A stretch of 64,000 bases of DNA from Thiodiazotropha sp050291245 (GTDB lineage: Bacteria; Pseudomonadota; Gammaproteobacteria; Chromatiales; Chromatiaceae). Shown here in pieces: positions 17,316-26,405 of the stretch. The stretch covers positions 186,001-250,000 of the forward strand of contig JBNKJP010000012.1 of the NCBI GenBank assembly GCA_050291245.1. Direction: 5' to 3'. The notes under the pieces were generated by a model, which was not told the DNA's origin, did not search any database, and saw only the letters and a list, made by a program, of their open reading frames with translations. How positions within the stretch are numbered: position 1 is the first letter of the stretch; every line of letters starts with the position of its first letter. The position numbers and the translations under genes are program-made.

Positions 17316-17759
17316 TCAGACCCCGAACAGGAGCGACCTAATTGCCTTGCGATTGGTCCAGGATGTGGCCAATCGCAAGGCTTGCCGAGCGTTCAGCCAT
17401 CGATAGGCATTGTGTTCAGCCGACTGCAACCTTGGGGATCGTCGATACGGCGCCATCCAGGCGAACCAGTGTTCCGTGTTGACGAAATCACTTCGACCAT
17501 AACGCCCTTTCCAGGCGGGTAGAATCGGAAAGTTCACCCGGCATCCCAGATCCCGTAAACCTGTACCGGCCATCAACCCCGTCTCTTCGTAGAGCTCCCG
17601 CCGCGCAGCCTGGATTGGCGACTCTCCCCATTCAAGACTGCCCGTCACCGACTGCCAGAAATGCCGGGGCTTGACCCGGCGCAACAGCAGCACCTCACCT
17701 CTGCGGGTATACACGACCACCAGTACCGATTCCGGCCGCTTTTTCAGTGCGCGAGACAA
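17316..17759 (-). CDS. nudB: dihydroneopterin triphosphate diphosphatase
   Basis: Nudix hydrolase that removes pyrophosphate from dihydroneopterin triphosphate in folate synthesis. 147 residues. Complete Nudix box at 40-62 (GSLEWGESPIQAARREL then YEETGL). Also typical are WQSVTGSLEWGE and the C-terminal EHNAYRWL. It follows aspS on the same strand after 14 nt, the usual gammaproteobacterial order. Confidence 0.93.
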   Translation of the reverse strand: MSRALKKRPESVLVVVYTRRGEVLLLRRVKPRHFWQSVTGSLEWGESPIQAARRELYEETGLMAGTGLRDLGCRVNFPILPAWKGRYGRSDFVNTEHWFAWMAPYRRSPRLQSAEHNAYRWLNARQALRLATSWTNRKAIRSLLFGV

Positions 17760-17773
17760 GATCGCGCTACCCT

Positions 17774-19564
17774 TTAGGGTTTGCTTTCCTCGACCACCGG
17801 TTTACGAACCCGGATAGACAGCTCGCGCAACTGATCAGCGGAAACCTCGGAAGGCGCCGAAGTAAGCAGACAGGCGGCTGTCTGGGTCTTGGGAAAGGCC
17901 ATGACCTCACGGATCGAGGACGAACCGGTCAGCAGCATAACCAGTCGATCAACGCCAAACGCCAGTCCTCCGTGAGGCGGGCAACCGAACTTGAGCGCGC
18001 TCAGCAGGAATCCGAATTTCTCCTCGGCCTCTTCATCGTTGATCTCCAACAGCTTGAAGATCTTTTGCTGAACCTCCTGCTGATGAATACGGATCGAACC
18101 GCCACCCAGTTCGACCCCGTTCATCACCATGTCGTAGGCCCGGGACTTGCAGGCGCCCGGGTCGGAATCGAGCAGATCGATCTGATCGAGGATCGGAGAT
18201 GTAAAGGGGTGGTGCAGCGGAGTCCAGCGATCGTGCTGTTCATCCCACTCGAACATGGGAAAGTCGATGACCCAGAGCGGTTTCCAGGTTCCTTGCAACA
18301 GATCCATGTCCTGACCCACTTTCACTCGCAGTGCCCCGAGGGACTCATTGACCACATGGGTCTTGTCCGCGCCGAAGAAGATCAGGTCTCCATCCTCAGC
18401 CGCGGTGCGCTCCAGGATGCCCTGCACCACCGAATCGGGGAGAAACTTGAGAATCGGTGACTGCAGACCTTCGACCCCCTTGGCCTTTTCGTTGACCTTG
18501 ATATAGGCCAAGCCCTTGGCGCCGTAGATCCCAACGAACTTGGTGTACTCATCGATCTGCTTGCGGCTTAGGGAATTCCCCCCCGGAACCTTCATCGCGG
18601 CGACACGACCTTTCGGATCCTTGGCGGGTCCTGAGAAGACCTTGAACTCCACCTCCTGCATGAGATCCCGCAGATCCACCAATTCCAGGGGCACCCGCAG
18701 GTCGGGTCGGTCGGATCCGTAGCGTTCCATCGCCTCATCATAGGTCATGCGTGGAAAGGGATTGGGCAGCGCCACGCCCAGCACCTCCTGGTAGAGCTGA
18801 CGGATCATCTCCTCGTTGAGGCGCATGATCTCATCCTCATCCATGAAGGAGGTCTCGATATCGAGTTGGGTAAACTCCGGTTGCCGGTCGGCGCGCAGAT
18901 CCTCATCGCGGAAACAGCGAACCACCTGATAGTAACGATCCATACCCGACATCATCAGCAATTGCTTGAACAGCTGGGGTGACTGAGGCAAGGCGAAGAA
19001 CTCCCCGGGGTGGGTACGGCTGGGTACCAGGTAGTCCCGGGCTCCTTCCGGTGTGGCCTTGGTCAGCATGGGGGTTTCGATATCCAGGAACCCCTGGGCA
19101 TCGAGGAAGCGGCGCAACGTCTGGGTCACCCGGGAACGGATCCGGATCTTCTCCAGCATCTCCGGGCGGCGAAGATCGATGTAGCGATAGCGAAGGCGGA
19201 TCTCCTCCGAGGCCTTTTCGTGTTCATCGAGTTGGAACGGAGGGGTCTCGGAGCGATTGAGAATTTCCAGCTCGAGTCCCAGGATCTCGATCTCGCCGGT
19301 GGGCAGGTCCTTGTTCACCGTCCCCTCCGGGCGGGCACGGACCCGACCCTTGATCCGCAGTACAAACTCGTTGCGAACCCCTTCCGCCAGGGAGAAGACC
19401 TCCGGGAGATCGGGATCGTAGACCACCTGCACCAGCCCTTCCCGATCGCGCAGATCGATGAAGATGACGCCACCATGATCACGCCGGCGGTGGACCCATC
19501 CGCAAAGTTCCACTTCCTGGTCGATATGGCTGCTGTTGATCTGTCCGCAATAATGGCTGCGCAT
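17774..19564 (-). CDS. aspS: aspartyl-tRNA synthetase
   Basis: Class II aminoacyl-tRNA synthetase of 596 residues, bacterial type with the inserted GAD domain (about 290-420). OB-fold anticodon domain at 1-110 (GWVHRRRDHGGVIFIDLRDR); motif 2 FRDEDLRADRQPEFTQLDIE; motif 3 GLAFGVDRLVMLLTG with the invariant Arg. Whether it is discriminating or charges Asn as well cannot be decided by eye. Upstream lies the FmdB-type gene, 276 nt away; nudB follows. Confidence 0.97.
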   Translation of the reverse strand: MRSHYCGQINSSHIDQEVELCGWVHRRRDHGGVIFIDLRDREGLVQVVYDPDLPEVFSLAEGVRNEFVLRIKGRVRARPEGTVNKDLPTGEIEILGLELEILNRSETPPFQLDEHEKASEEIRLRYRYIDLRRPEMLEKIRIRSRVTQTLRRFLDAQGFLDIETPMLTKATPEGARDYLVPSRTHPGEFFALPQSPQLFKQLLMMSGMDRYYQVVRCFRDEDLRADRQPEFTQLDIETSFMDEDEIMRLNEEMIRQLYQEVLGVALPNPFPRMTYDEAMERYGSDRPDLRVPLELVDLRDLMQEVEFKVFSGPAKDPKGRVAAMKVPGGNSLSRKQIDEYTKFVGIYGAKGLAYIKVNEKAKGVEGLQSPILKFLPDSVVQGILERTAAEDGDLIFFGADKTHVVNESLGALRVKVGQDMDLLQGTWKPLWVIDFPMFEWDEQHDRWTPLHHPFTSPILDQIDLLDSDPGACKSRAYDMVMNGVELGGGSIRIHQQEVQQKIFKLLEINDEEAEEKFGFLLSALKFGCPPHGGLAFGVDRLVMLLTGSSSIREVMAFPKTQTAACLLTSAPSEVSADQLRELSIRVRKPVVEESKP

Positions 19565-19781
19565 GGCTGGTATCCTGTGAGAATTCGCTGAAATGTACCG
19601 AAAAGCGGGAATGGTACGGCTTGACCTTCAGCTCTGCAAGCCCAACACCCCAAACCTGCCCCGAGGCCTGGAAAAAATCGTGATTGAGTGTTCTAAGCTC
19701 AAGCAGGAACGGAATTTTTGCCCGACATCAGGGCCTAGGATCGGTCGATCACAAAACAGGAATTGGATGCCATGGGCTTTA

Positions 19782-19807
19782 GAATCGGCCGAATTGAGGG
19801 CCGATTC
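19782..19807 (-). terminator. hairpin between the FmdB-type gene and aspS
   Basis: Perfect 9-bp stem GAATCGGCC/GGCCGATTC with an 8-nt loop in the 276-nt gap. No T-run follows on either strand, so it is a structured element rather than a clear intrinsic terminator. Nothing else was recognised in this gap. Confidence 0.35.
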
Positions 19808-19840
19808 CGAATCATGGATGGTTGCGAAGTAATCCCGAAC

Positions 19841-20119
19841 TCAATGACAGGCGCAGGAACCGCCGCCACAACCCCCGGAGGAATTTGATTCTGATTTGCT
19901 GCTCGACTGCCCCGAATCATGCAGGTTCTTCTTACTCCCGCCCTTGAAATCGGTCTCGTACCAGCCACTGCCCTTGAGACGAAAACCGGCGGCTGAAATC
20001 AGTTTCTGCAGCGTCTGCTGCTTGCACTCCGGACATTCGGTCAACGGGTCATCGCTCATCTTTTGCAAGGCCTCCAGCTCGTGGTTACAGGCCTCACAGC
20101 GATATTCATAGATCGGCAT
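19841..20119 (-). CDS. FmdB-family zinc ribbon protein
   Basis: 92 residues. N-terminal zinc ribbon with paired Cys (CEAC at 9-12, CPEC at 34-37) in the PIYEYRCEACNHELEALQKM context that defines the family, followed by LISAAGFRLKGSGWYETDF. The tail is Ser/Gly-rich and ends GGCGGGSCACH, adding extra Cys and His that could bind metal. The family is regulatory or structural by name only; true function is unknown. Next to aspS, a position common in Proteobacteria. Confidence 0.9.
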   Translation of the reverse strand: MPIYEYRCEACNHELEALQKMSDDPLTECPECKQQTLQKLISAAGFRLKGSGWYETDFKGGSKKNLHDSGQSSSKSESNSSGGCGGGSCACH

Positions 20120-20311
20120 AAAATGTCCTCAATTTCTGTTCGAGATCGTCTGATACCACACTCGTGCGGTGTCAGGTAATTCCGCCCTATGATGGGGTCA
20201 ATCGCGGGGGACTTCAAGAACCTTAAATCCGCAACAGCCGCGGGTAGTGAAAAACAGCCACCCGAGCGCGCGACGAACTCATTAACCTGAATCCGTGGGT
20301 TCAGGATTCAT

Positions 20312-20932
20312 TCAAAACTCGTTATTGTCCCGCTCTCTTTGTTCCCGCCGGATTCTGAGCATCTCGCTCTGACGGCGGGTAATATGGCGAATCAAGGCAT
20401 CTTGATCGGTGGGCCGAATCAGGGAGAAGTTGATCCGGATATGGTAGGGATAGTCGGGATTTTCCGCATGGGCCTCCTCCAGGTGAACCACCTCCCCGTA
20501 GGCCAGAACACCCGCATACGAGGGCAACAGCAGCATCTTCAGTTCGACCGTGGAGCCGGGCTCGATGCGCTTGTCACTGTCCATGGCCAGTCCACCGGCA
20601 CTCAGGTTAACCGCCTGGGCCGGTTGTTCGAGCAATTCCCGCTCCTCGGTAAGGAAACTGCGCCCCAGGAGATTGATTTTTTCATCCAGCGCCTTGAGAT
20701 AGTCGGCAATATCCAGGTCACGCTGCTCGATACGATGCAGGGAGGCGGACAGGTGTTGGCTGATTTCCTGCAATCGGGTCATCACGGTAAACCGGTCTCC
20801 CGCCCGCAGTTGCTGCTCAATGCTGACCGGCACCTGATCCTTATCGATTACCCGGCAACGCACCTGGATCGAGTCGTCAATACGGAAAAATTCTCGGCGT
20901 TCGTCCCGGTTTTCCTCATTTTCGGTAGACAT
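20312..20932 (-). CDS. PilZ-domain protein, likely cyclic-di-GMP receptor
   Basis: 206 residues from ATG at 20932 (AGGAG 8 nt upstream; the GTG one codon earlier is less likely). RREFFR at 12-17 provides the RxxxR-type ligand-binding arm, and NLSAGGL at 109-115 matches the second PilZ motif ([DN]xSxxG). A helical region about 50-105 lies between them, so the PilZ barrel is preceded by an insertion. It follows the PomB-type gene after 17 nt on the same strand, suggesting c-di-GMP control of the motor, as with YcgR (inference). Confidence 0.82.
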   Translation of the reverse strand: MSTENEENRDERREFFRIDDSIQVRCRVIDKDQVPVSIEQQLRAGDRFTVMTRLQEISQHLSASLHRIEQRDLDIADYLKALDEKINLLGRSFLTEERELLEQPAQAVNLSAGGLAMDSDKRIEPGSTVELKMLLLPSYAGVLAYGEVVHLEEAHAENPDYPYHIRINFSLIRPTDQDALIRHITRRQSEMLRIRREQRERDNNEF

Positions 20933-20949
20933 CACGCAGGCTCCTAAAT

Positions 20950-21819
20950 TCAGGGTGTGTCGTTCACGGACAGGGATTCGGATTCCGTATCTTCGCCACG
21001 TTTGATCACCAGTTCAACCCGCCGGTTCTTGGCCCGCCCCTCCGGGGTATCGTTGGATTCCAAGGGTTGGGAATCGGCATAGCCTTGAATCAAAAACCGG
21101 TTCGGATCAAGATCCGCATTGCTCAACATGGCATGCACCACCGTAACCGCCCGTGCGGAGGACAGTTCCCAGTTGGAACGGAAGCGCTTGGTTGAAATGG
21201 GAATATTGTCCGTGTGCCCCGCAACGATGATTTTACCCGGGGTTTTGGCGATCACATCGGTGATTTTGGAGATCACTTCGAAAAACTCGGGGTTGAGATT
21301 CGCCCGTCCTGATGGAAACGAGCCTTTCTCCTGAATGCGGATGATGATGTTGGTGGACTCAGTCTCCACGTGGATCACACCTTCGGTAATCTCCACCTCG
21401 AGCATCTGCTTCAACTCGGCGGCCTGCGCCTTGACCTCCTGCTCCAACTTGGCCTGCATGGCCGCCTTGGCTTCATCGATATCCAAAGAACTGGCCTGTT
21501 GCGATTCCCGTTGCAGAAATTCCTGTTCCACATCACTGGTGGTCTGGCGGATCTCATCCGTGATCGTCGGTTCCGGTTTTCCGGGACTGAATTCCTGCAT
21601 GATCACGCTGGTCCCTTTAACCACTTCGACTTCCGCCACCTCCCGTTGCACGCCGAAGGCATCTTTCATCGACTCGGCCATCTTCTTGAAGCGCTGGGCA
21701 TCCACTTCCGCAAAGGAGAGCAGCAGCACGAAAAAGCACATCAGGAGCGACATGAGGTCGGCAAAGGTGGCTAGCCAGGGCGGTAATCCCGCTTCACATT
21801 TGGGGCATTCGTCCGCCAT
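20950..21819 (-). CDS. pomB: PomB/MotB-type flagellar stator protein
   Basis: 289 residues. Short cytoplasmic N-terminus, one membrane helix (about 14-36, WLATFADLMSLLMCFFVLLL) with the ion-carrying Asp21, plug region, long helical linker (about 90-150) and a C-terminal OmpA-like peptidoglycan-binding domain (about 165-280, with IVAGHTDNIPIS and NRRVELVIKR). The N-terminal Cys pair and TFADLMSLLMCFF sequence match sodium-type PomB. Start lies 3 nt after the pomA stop, so it forms a stator pair with it. Confidence 0.92.
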   Translation of the reverse strand: MADECPKCEAGLPPWLATFADLMSLLMCFFVLLLSFAEVDAQRFKKMAESMKDAFGVQREVAEVEVVKGTSVIMQEFSPGKPEPTITDEIRQTTSDVEQEFLQRESQQASSLDIDEAKAAMQAKLEQEVKAQAAELKQMLEVEITEGVIHVETESTNIIIRIQEKGSFPSGRANLNPEFFEVISKITDVIAKTPGKIIVAGHTDNIPISTKRFRSNWELSSARAVTVVHAMLSNADLDPNRFLIQGYADSQPLESNDTPEGRAKNRRVELVIKRGEDTESESLSVNDTP

Positions 21820-21822
21820 GGC

Positions 21823-22584
21823 TCAGGGTTCATCCTGGGAGGGACGTTTGCCGGTTGGCAGATAGGTACTCAGGAGCTGTTCGAGCACACGAGGATTCAT
21901 ACCCTCCTGAATGCCCGAGATAGTTTCGATGATCAGCGACTTGTTGGTCTTTTCCATACCGCTGGCGCGTGCCAGCTTGTCCGCGATCGGTTGGGCGAAG
22001 GCATTGGCGATGACTGCGCCATAGAGGGTGGTTAACAGGGCCACGGCCATGGCCGGACCGATACTCGCCGGATCGGACATGTTGGAAAGCATCTGCACCA
22101 GGCCCACCAGAGTGCCAATCATCCCCATAGCCGGGGCCATGGACGCAATGTTCTTGAACATGGTCTGCCCCACTTCATGGCGTTGAATGGTCAGATCGAT
22201 ATCCTTGGTTAACAGCTTGTTGACCAGCACCGGATCGTGTCCGTCCACACACAGATTGATCCCCTGCTTGAGAAACGGGTTGGTGATCTCCTGGCCTTCG
22301 AGTGCCAACAAGCCATTCTTGCGGGCAATATCCGCCAATTCCACGGCTTCCGCAATGAGCGCTTTTGGATCATCGGTCTTGTAAAAAAAGGCCTTAAGCC
22401 CGATGCTGAAGGAACCTAGGAAATCGCCCAGGGTGAATTGCATCAGGGTAACCATGAAGGTTCCGCCGACAACGATCAGGACAGAAGGGATATTGACGAA
22501 CAACATCACATCACCACCCGAGGCGATCGCCCCGATGATGATGCCAAAACCACCCAACAAACCTACGAGTGTTGCGATATCCAC
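21823..22584 (-). CDS. pomA: PomA/MotA-type flagellar stator protein
   Basis: 253 residues, four membrane helices (about 3-20, 28-48, 148-168 and 180-200) with a large cytoplasmic loop between the second and third. MDIATLVGLLGGFGIIIGAI and the MAPAMGMIGTLVGLVQML helix are characteristic. Length and sequence resemble the sodium-driven PomA rather than E. coli MotA (295). With PomB it forms the torque-generating ion channel, probably sodium-driven; no other flagellar genes are in the window. Confidence 0.92.
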   Translation of the reverse strand: MDIATLVGLLGGFGIIIGAIASGGDVMLFVNIPSVLIVVGGTFMVTLMQFTLGDFLGSFSIGLKAFFYKTDDPKALIAEAVELADIARKNGLLALEGQEITNPFLKQGINLCVDGHDPVLVNKLLTKDIDLTIQRHEVGQTMFKNIASMAPAMGMIGTLVGLVQMLSNMSDPASIGPAMAVALLTTLYGAVIANAFAQPIADKLARASGMEKTNKSLIIETISGIQEGMNPRVLEQLLSTYLPTGKRPSQDEP

Positions 22585-22794
22585 TTGTCTACCCCGCGCC
22601 TCCTCTATTCGGATCCCAGATTATGTCAATGAACCCTGCCCTGGGGATCGTCATCATTTGGAATGAGCGATTCTTTGACCTGCTTGGTTTAGCGGTCAAA
22701 ACCAGGCAAACTTTAATTCCCTCAAACGATGTAAAAACACCGGGATTTCCCGGATCTGGAAATCGCTACAGTCCCACACTAACACTTGAAAATC

Positions 22795-23637
22795 ATGGAA
22801 AAAAGCATACTCATCACCGGTTGTTCCAGTGGCATTGGACTTTGCGTTGCACAGGGTCTGCGCGAACGGGGATTCCGGGTTTTTGCCACCGCGCGCAACA
22901 CTCAAGATGTTGCGGACTTGCAACAACAGGGATTCGAAAGTTGTCTTCTGGATTTGCGCGACAGCGTCAGTATTGGCGAGGCCCTGGATGATATCCTGAC
23001 GCGCACCGGAGGTCATCTGTATGCCCTGTTTAACAACGGCGCCTACGGCCAGCCGGGCGCGGTGGAGGACCTGACCCGAGAGACCCTGCGCCTGCAGTTC
23101 GAGACCAATCTTTTTGGCTGGCACGAATTGACCTGCCGGGTGATCCCTGTGATGCGCAAACAGGGCTATGGCAGGATTATCCAGAACAGCTCGATACTGG
23201 GCTATATGACCCTGCCCTACCGGGGGGCCTACGTGGCCAGCAAATACGCCCTGGAGGGACTCACGGACACCCCGCGTCTGGAATTGGCGGGCAGTGGGAT
23301 TCATGTCTCACTGATCGAACCCGGCCCCATTGAGAGTCGTTTCCGGGCCAATGCCCTGGCCATGTGGCAGGAACATATCGATGCGGATCAATCGTTTCAC
23401 CGGGATCACTACCAGGCCATGCTGAGCCGGCTCGAGAAACCGGGCCCGGCGGCGCCCTTCACCCTGCCCCCCGAGGCGGTGCTCAAGAAGGTCATCCACG
23501 CCCTGGAGAGTCCCCGTCCCAGGATTCGTTACCCGGTCACCTTTCCCGCGCATCTGTTCGCGTTACTCCGCCGGTTACTCACCAGCCGGGGTATGGATCG
23601 GGCGCTGCTGCGCATCTCCGGGAAGGGTCAACGCTGA
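22795..23637 (+). CDS. short-chain dehydrogenase/reductase
   Basis: 280-residue classical SDR from ATG at 22795 (a TTG three codons upstream is less likely). Cofactor motif TGCSSGIG at 8-15, NNGAYG (the NNAG equivalent), catalytic Ser in QNSSILGY, and Tyr-x-x-x-Lys in YVASKYALEG. The FNNGAYGQPGAVEDL region resembles the YbbO-like reductases that reduce aliphatic or retinoid-like aldehydes. Substrate not assignable by eye. It stands between divergent pomA and the DUF971 gene. Confidence 0.9.
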   Translation: MEKSILITGCSSGIGLCVAQGLRERGFRVFATARNTQDVADLQQQGFESCLLDLRDSVSIGEALDDILTRTGGHLYALFNNGAYGQPGAVEDLTRETLRLQFETNLFGWHELTCRVIPVMRKQGYGRIIQNSSILGYMTLPYRGAYVASKYALEGLTDTPRLELAGSGIHVSLIEPGPIESRFRANALAMWQEHIDADQSFHRDHYQAMLSRLEKPGPAAPFTLPPEAVLKKVIHALESPRPRIRYPVTFPAHLFALLRRLLTSRGMDRALLRISGKGQR

Positions 23638-23720
23638 ACGGTCCTACCCACCGGTTGAAGCCTCGCACCGATCTGTGACATGATCGCTGACCCTTGAAGT
23701 TATCACCGTTGACCCCAACC

Positions 23721-24359
23721 ATGACCAAAGAGATACCCGTCCCGACCGAGATCAATCTGCATCAGAAATCCCGCATCCTGGCACTGCGGTTTTCAGACGG
23801 CGCCAGCTTCGAACTGCCTTGCGAGTATCTCCGGGTATTTTCCACGGCGGCGGAGGTCAAGGCGAGTAGCACACCGGTGACCGGGAAGGAACAGGTCAAT
23901 ATCGAACGTATCGAACCCCAGGGTCAGTATGCCATCCGCCTGGTGTTCGATGACGGGCATGACACCGGTATCTTTTCCTGGGAAACCCTCTACCAAATGG
24001 GCCAGAAGCGGGAAGAAAACTGGAACCGATACCTCGAGAAACTCAAAACGATGGGCTACGATCGCCACGAGGATGCGCAGCAGAAGCAGCGTCGGGTCAA
24101 ACTGTTCTATTTCTCCTGGCTGGCCAACAAGACCGGCAAGGAGTCCGAGGAGCTGGATCTCCCGCCTTCGGTGAAAACCATCGCGGAATTGCTGAAACTG
24201 CTGGCCATGCGCCGTCCGGGAATCGCTTCGGTTTTCGACGAATCATTGTTGCGTCCGACGATCAACAAACAGTTCGCGGAGGTGTTCACCCTGTTGGAAG
24301 ACGGTGATGAGATCGCCCTGGTACCCAATCGGCCAACACCCCCGGCAACAGAATTCTGA
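23721..24359 (+). CDS. DUF971 (GBBH-like N) domain fused to a MoaD-like domain without C-terminal Gly-Gly
   Basis: 212 residues from the ATG at 23721. Residues 10-95 form a DUF971 domain (LHQKSRILALRFSDGASFEL, LPCEYLRVFSTAAEV, FDDGHDTGIFSWETLY), a module often encoded with Fe-S assembly genes. Residues about 126-203 form a beta-grasp MoaD-like domain (VKLFYFSWLANKTGKES, then LLEDGDEIALVPN). MoaD must end in Gly-Gly to carry sulfur; this protein ends RPTPPATEF, so it cannot be a conventional sulfur carrier. It follows the SDR after 83 nt. The joint function is unknown. Confidence 0.82.
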   Translation: MTKEIPVPTEINLHQKSRILALRFSDGASFELPCEYLRVFSTAAEVKASSTPVTGKEQVNIERIEPQGQYAIRLVFDDGHDTGIFSWETLYQMGQKREENWNRYLEKLKTMGYDRHEDAQQKQRRVKLFYFSWLANKTGKESEELDLPPSVKTIAELLKLLAMRRPGIASVFDESLLRPTINKQFAEVFTLLEDGDEIALVPNRPTPPATEF

Positions 24360-24667
24360 TACGAGTTCGCTGCGCTCACGGGTGATGGGCTCCCCCTGTC
24401 CCTTCGGTAAGTGTTGTTAAAGCATGCCGAGACTCATCTCAAACTGATTTTGGTTGCAGATACAGTCGATTTTGTGCTTTTTATCGAACGTTTTACCGAG
24501 GCAATTCATTCATTCCACCTTTTGCGACACCCTCCTTCGCGGGAGAGAGCCAGGGAGAGGGGGCATAAAAAACCTGTGAGTACAGCGCATTCATCCACTC
24601 AAAACTGCTGTTGGCGACTGATCCACTGGCTGAGTAACGTGGGTAGTCAGGTATTTTTATAGGCCTG
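24360..24667. other. intergenic region between convergent genes, with a repeat-like CT-rich stretch
   Basis: 308 nt with no supportable gene. It holds a segment at about 24529-24574 rich in CTCC and GGGAGAG motifs that resembles dispersed intergenic repeats seen in other gammaproteobacteria. No clear terminator was found for either flanking gene. Confidence 0.4.
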
Positions 24668-25627
24668 TCAGTAAAGATTGAATGTAAGGGTTTGCGGCTG
24701 ACCGTTGCGGATGATCTCCACCTGCAGACTCTGGGCATCTTTCAGCTTGTCCACCAATTGCAGGGCCTCCCGGTCGTTGGTCAACGGGATGCCATTGACC
24801 GAAGTGACCAGATCCGATGGCCGGACTCCGAGCTGGTTGTAGAGGGCGCGATTTTTCTGCGGCAGAATCCGATACCCCTTCATCCCGTCCCGGGACTTGA
24901 CCGGAACAAAACGCACATGTTCGAAAATCTTGAGGGGCTCCTCACGAATCATATCCCGGTATTCACTCAGACTGGCACTCGACGCCGATCGGGAGGAAAC
25001 CCTCGGTCCAAAACCATCTTTTTGTGATTTCGCCACTCGGGCGGTCGGTCGACGTACCGGCGCGACGCCCTGGCTGTTGCTCACTTTCGGAAATCTCAGC
25101 ACTTCCGATTCCCCTTTGCGCAATAGCACGACCCGGTCATTGAACACAGCCTGCAGGGTGACCCCTGACATGATCCCGCCGCCCACCTTGTAGTACTTCT
25201 GTACCGAACCGGAGGTGCCGATAATCGCAGCGCCATCTTCCGGTTTGTCGGCCACGAAGACTCCATGCAGAGTCAGATTCAGACGCGTCTCCGGGGCCTT
25301 GGTGTCGACTTTCTTGGCAACCGGTTTGCTGGCGGCATCACCGAACAGATGCAGATTTGCCAGTTTGGACAGTTGTTGGCGATTCGTCGCGTCTGATTGG
25401 GAAACGACCGGTGAGGCCTGACGGGACGGCATGACCTGATAGGGTGTTTCAGGTGCCGGGATCAGCCCCCAGGTGAGCTGCGATGCCTGCCAACTGATCA
25501 GCAACACGAACAGGGCCATCATGAGTTGCGGGAGCTGATCTGAAACAAATCCCTCCAGCCATTTTGGAGCCGACTTACCGGCCAACCAGCCATTGAGATA
25601 GGATTGAGCTTGTGTCGTTATGTTCAT
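24668..25627 (-). CDS. gspC: type II secretion system protein C-like (GspC)
   Basis: 319 residues. Short cytoplasmic N-terminus, one membrane helix (about 32-53), then the periplasmic homology region (LANLHLFGDA near 88 and LTLHGVFVADKPEDGAAIIG) that contacts the GspD secretin, a Ser-rich linker, and a C-terminal PDZ domain (about 235-319, ending TLTFNLY). In a full T2SS it links the inner-membrane platform to the secretin. No other gsp genes are in the window: it is an orphan, 40 nt after the SPOR protein on the same strand. Confidence 0.87.
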   Translation of the reverse strand: MNITTQAQSYLNGWLAGKSAPKWLEGFVSDQLPQLMMALFVLLISWQASQLTWGLIPAPETPYQVMPSRQASPVVSQSDATNRQQLSKLANLHLFGDAASKPVAKKVDTKAPETRLNLTLHGVFVADKPEDGAAIIGTSGSVQKYYKVGGGIMSGVTLQAVFNDRVVLLRKGESEVLRFPKVSNSQGVAPVRRPTARVAKSQKDGFGPRVSSRSASSASLSEYRDMIREEPLKIFEHVRFVPVKSRDGMKGYRILPQKNRALYNQLGVRPSDLVTSVNGIPLTNDREALQLVDKLKDAQSLQVEIIRNGQPQTLTFNLY

Positions 25628-25666
25628 TTCGGTCGTTCCACCCGCAGAATACTCCTTCGCCTACAG

Positions 25667-26245
25667 TTACGGATAGCGCATCAGTTTCGGTTTGAGCTTG
25701 AACTGTTTGTGAATTTTTTCAACCATCTGTTCCGCCAATCTGTGATCGACCTCCGGTCCTACCCGCACCCGATAGTGGGTTTTACCGTCAATTCGGGCCG
25801 TTTCCATCTGCGCCGGCAGATCCGCCTTACGAAGATCTTCGACCAGTTTTCGGGCATTGTCTTCCCGTGTCAGGCTGGCTACCTGGATCATCCAGGCACT
25901 TGGGGAGGGTCGCACCGGAGCATCAGCCTGCGGTGTTGTGTCTGGCGCTTGAGGTTCCGCGGGGTGTAACTCAACCGGTGGAGCGGTCTGCGTTACAGGC
26001 ACGGAAGCGTTCGTCTCTTGGGCAGGAGCGGCTGTCGGAGAGCGCTCCGGATGATGGTTTTCCCGCACAGGTTCCGGCTGGCTCGGTTCGGCCTGGAAGG
26101 ACTGAGGTTTCACTGGAAGGGTATGGTCGGATACGATCTGCTGATCGATCGGTTCCTCGATCAGCATGGGCACAAAAATCACCATCAGCGCCACCAGCAC
26201 CGCACCACCCAGGAGCCTCTGTTTCAGTCGCTCATCCAAACTCAT
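25667..26245 (-). CDS. dedD: SPOR-domain division-associated protein (DedD-like)
   Basis: 192 residues: short cytoplasmic start, one membrane helix (about 10-29, LLGGAVLVALMVIFVPMLI), a Pro/Thr/Ala-rich periplasmic linker, and a C-terminal SPOR domain (about 112-190, MIQVASLTREDNARKLVEDL) that binds denuded peptidoglycan at the septum. The position after folC is the classic one in gammaproteobacteria; cvpA and purF, which usually follow, are missing here and gspC takes their place. Confidence 0.9.
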   Translation of the reverse strand: MSLDERLKQRLLGGAVLVALMVIFVPMLIEEPIDQQIVSDHTLPVKPQSFQAEPSQPEPVRENHHPERSPTAAPAQETNASVPVTQTAPPVELHPAEPQAPDTTPQADAPVRPSPSAWMIQVASLTREDNARKLVEDLRKADLPAQMETARIDGKTHYRVRVGPEVDHRLAEQMVEKIHKQFKLKPKLMRYP

Positions 26246-26405
26246 CCTACTTTGGTATCCCGCCTAGTACTCTTTCAACATGATATTGAACCGTTGTCTG
26301 ACCACGCATGTGGCATTGGGTTCAGTATACCAGCATTCGCCACTCCGGCAGGCATACCATAGCGTTCTCAAGTGTGATCATGAGCAAACCGGTCAAGCGG
26401 GGATT

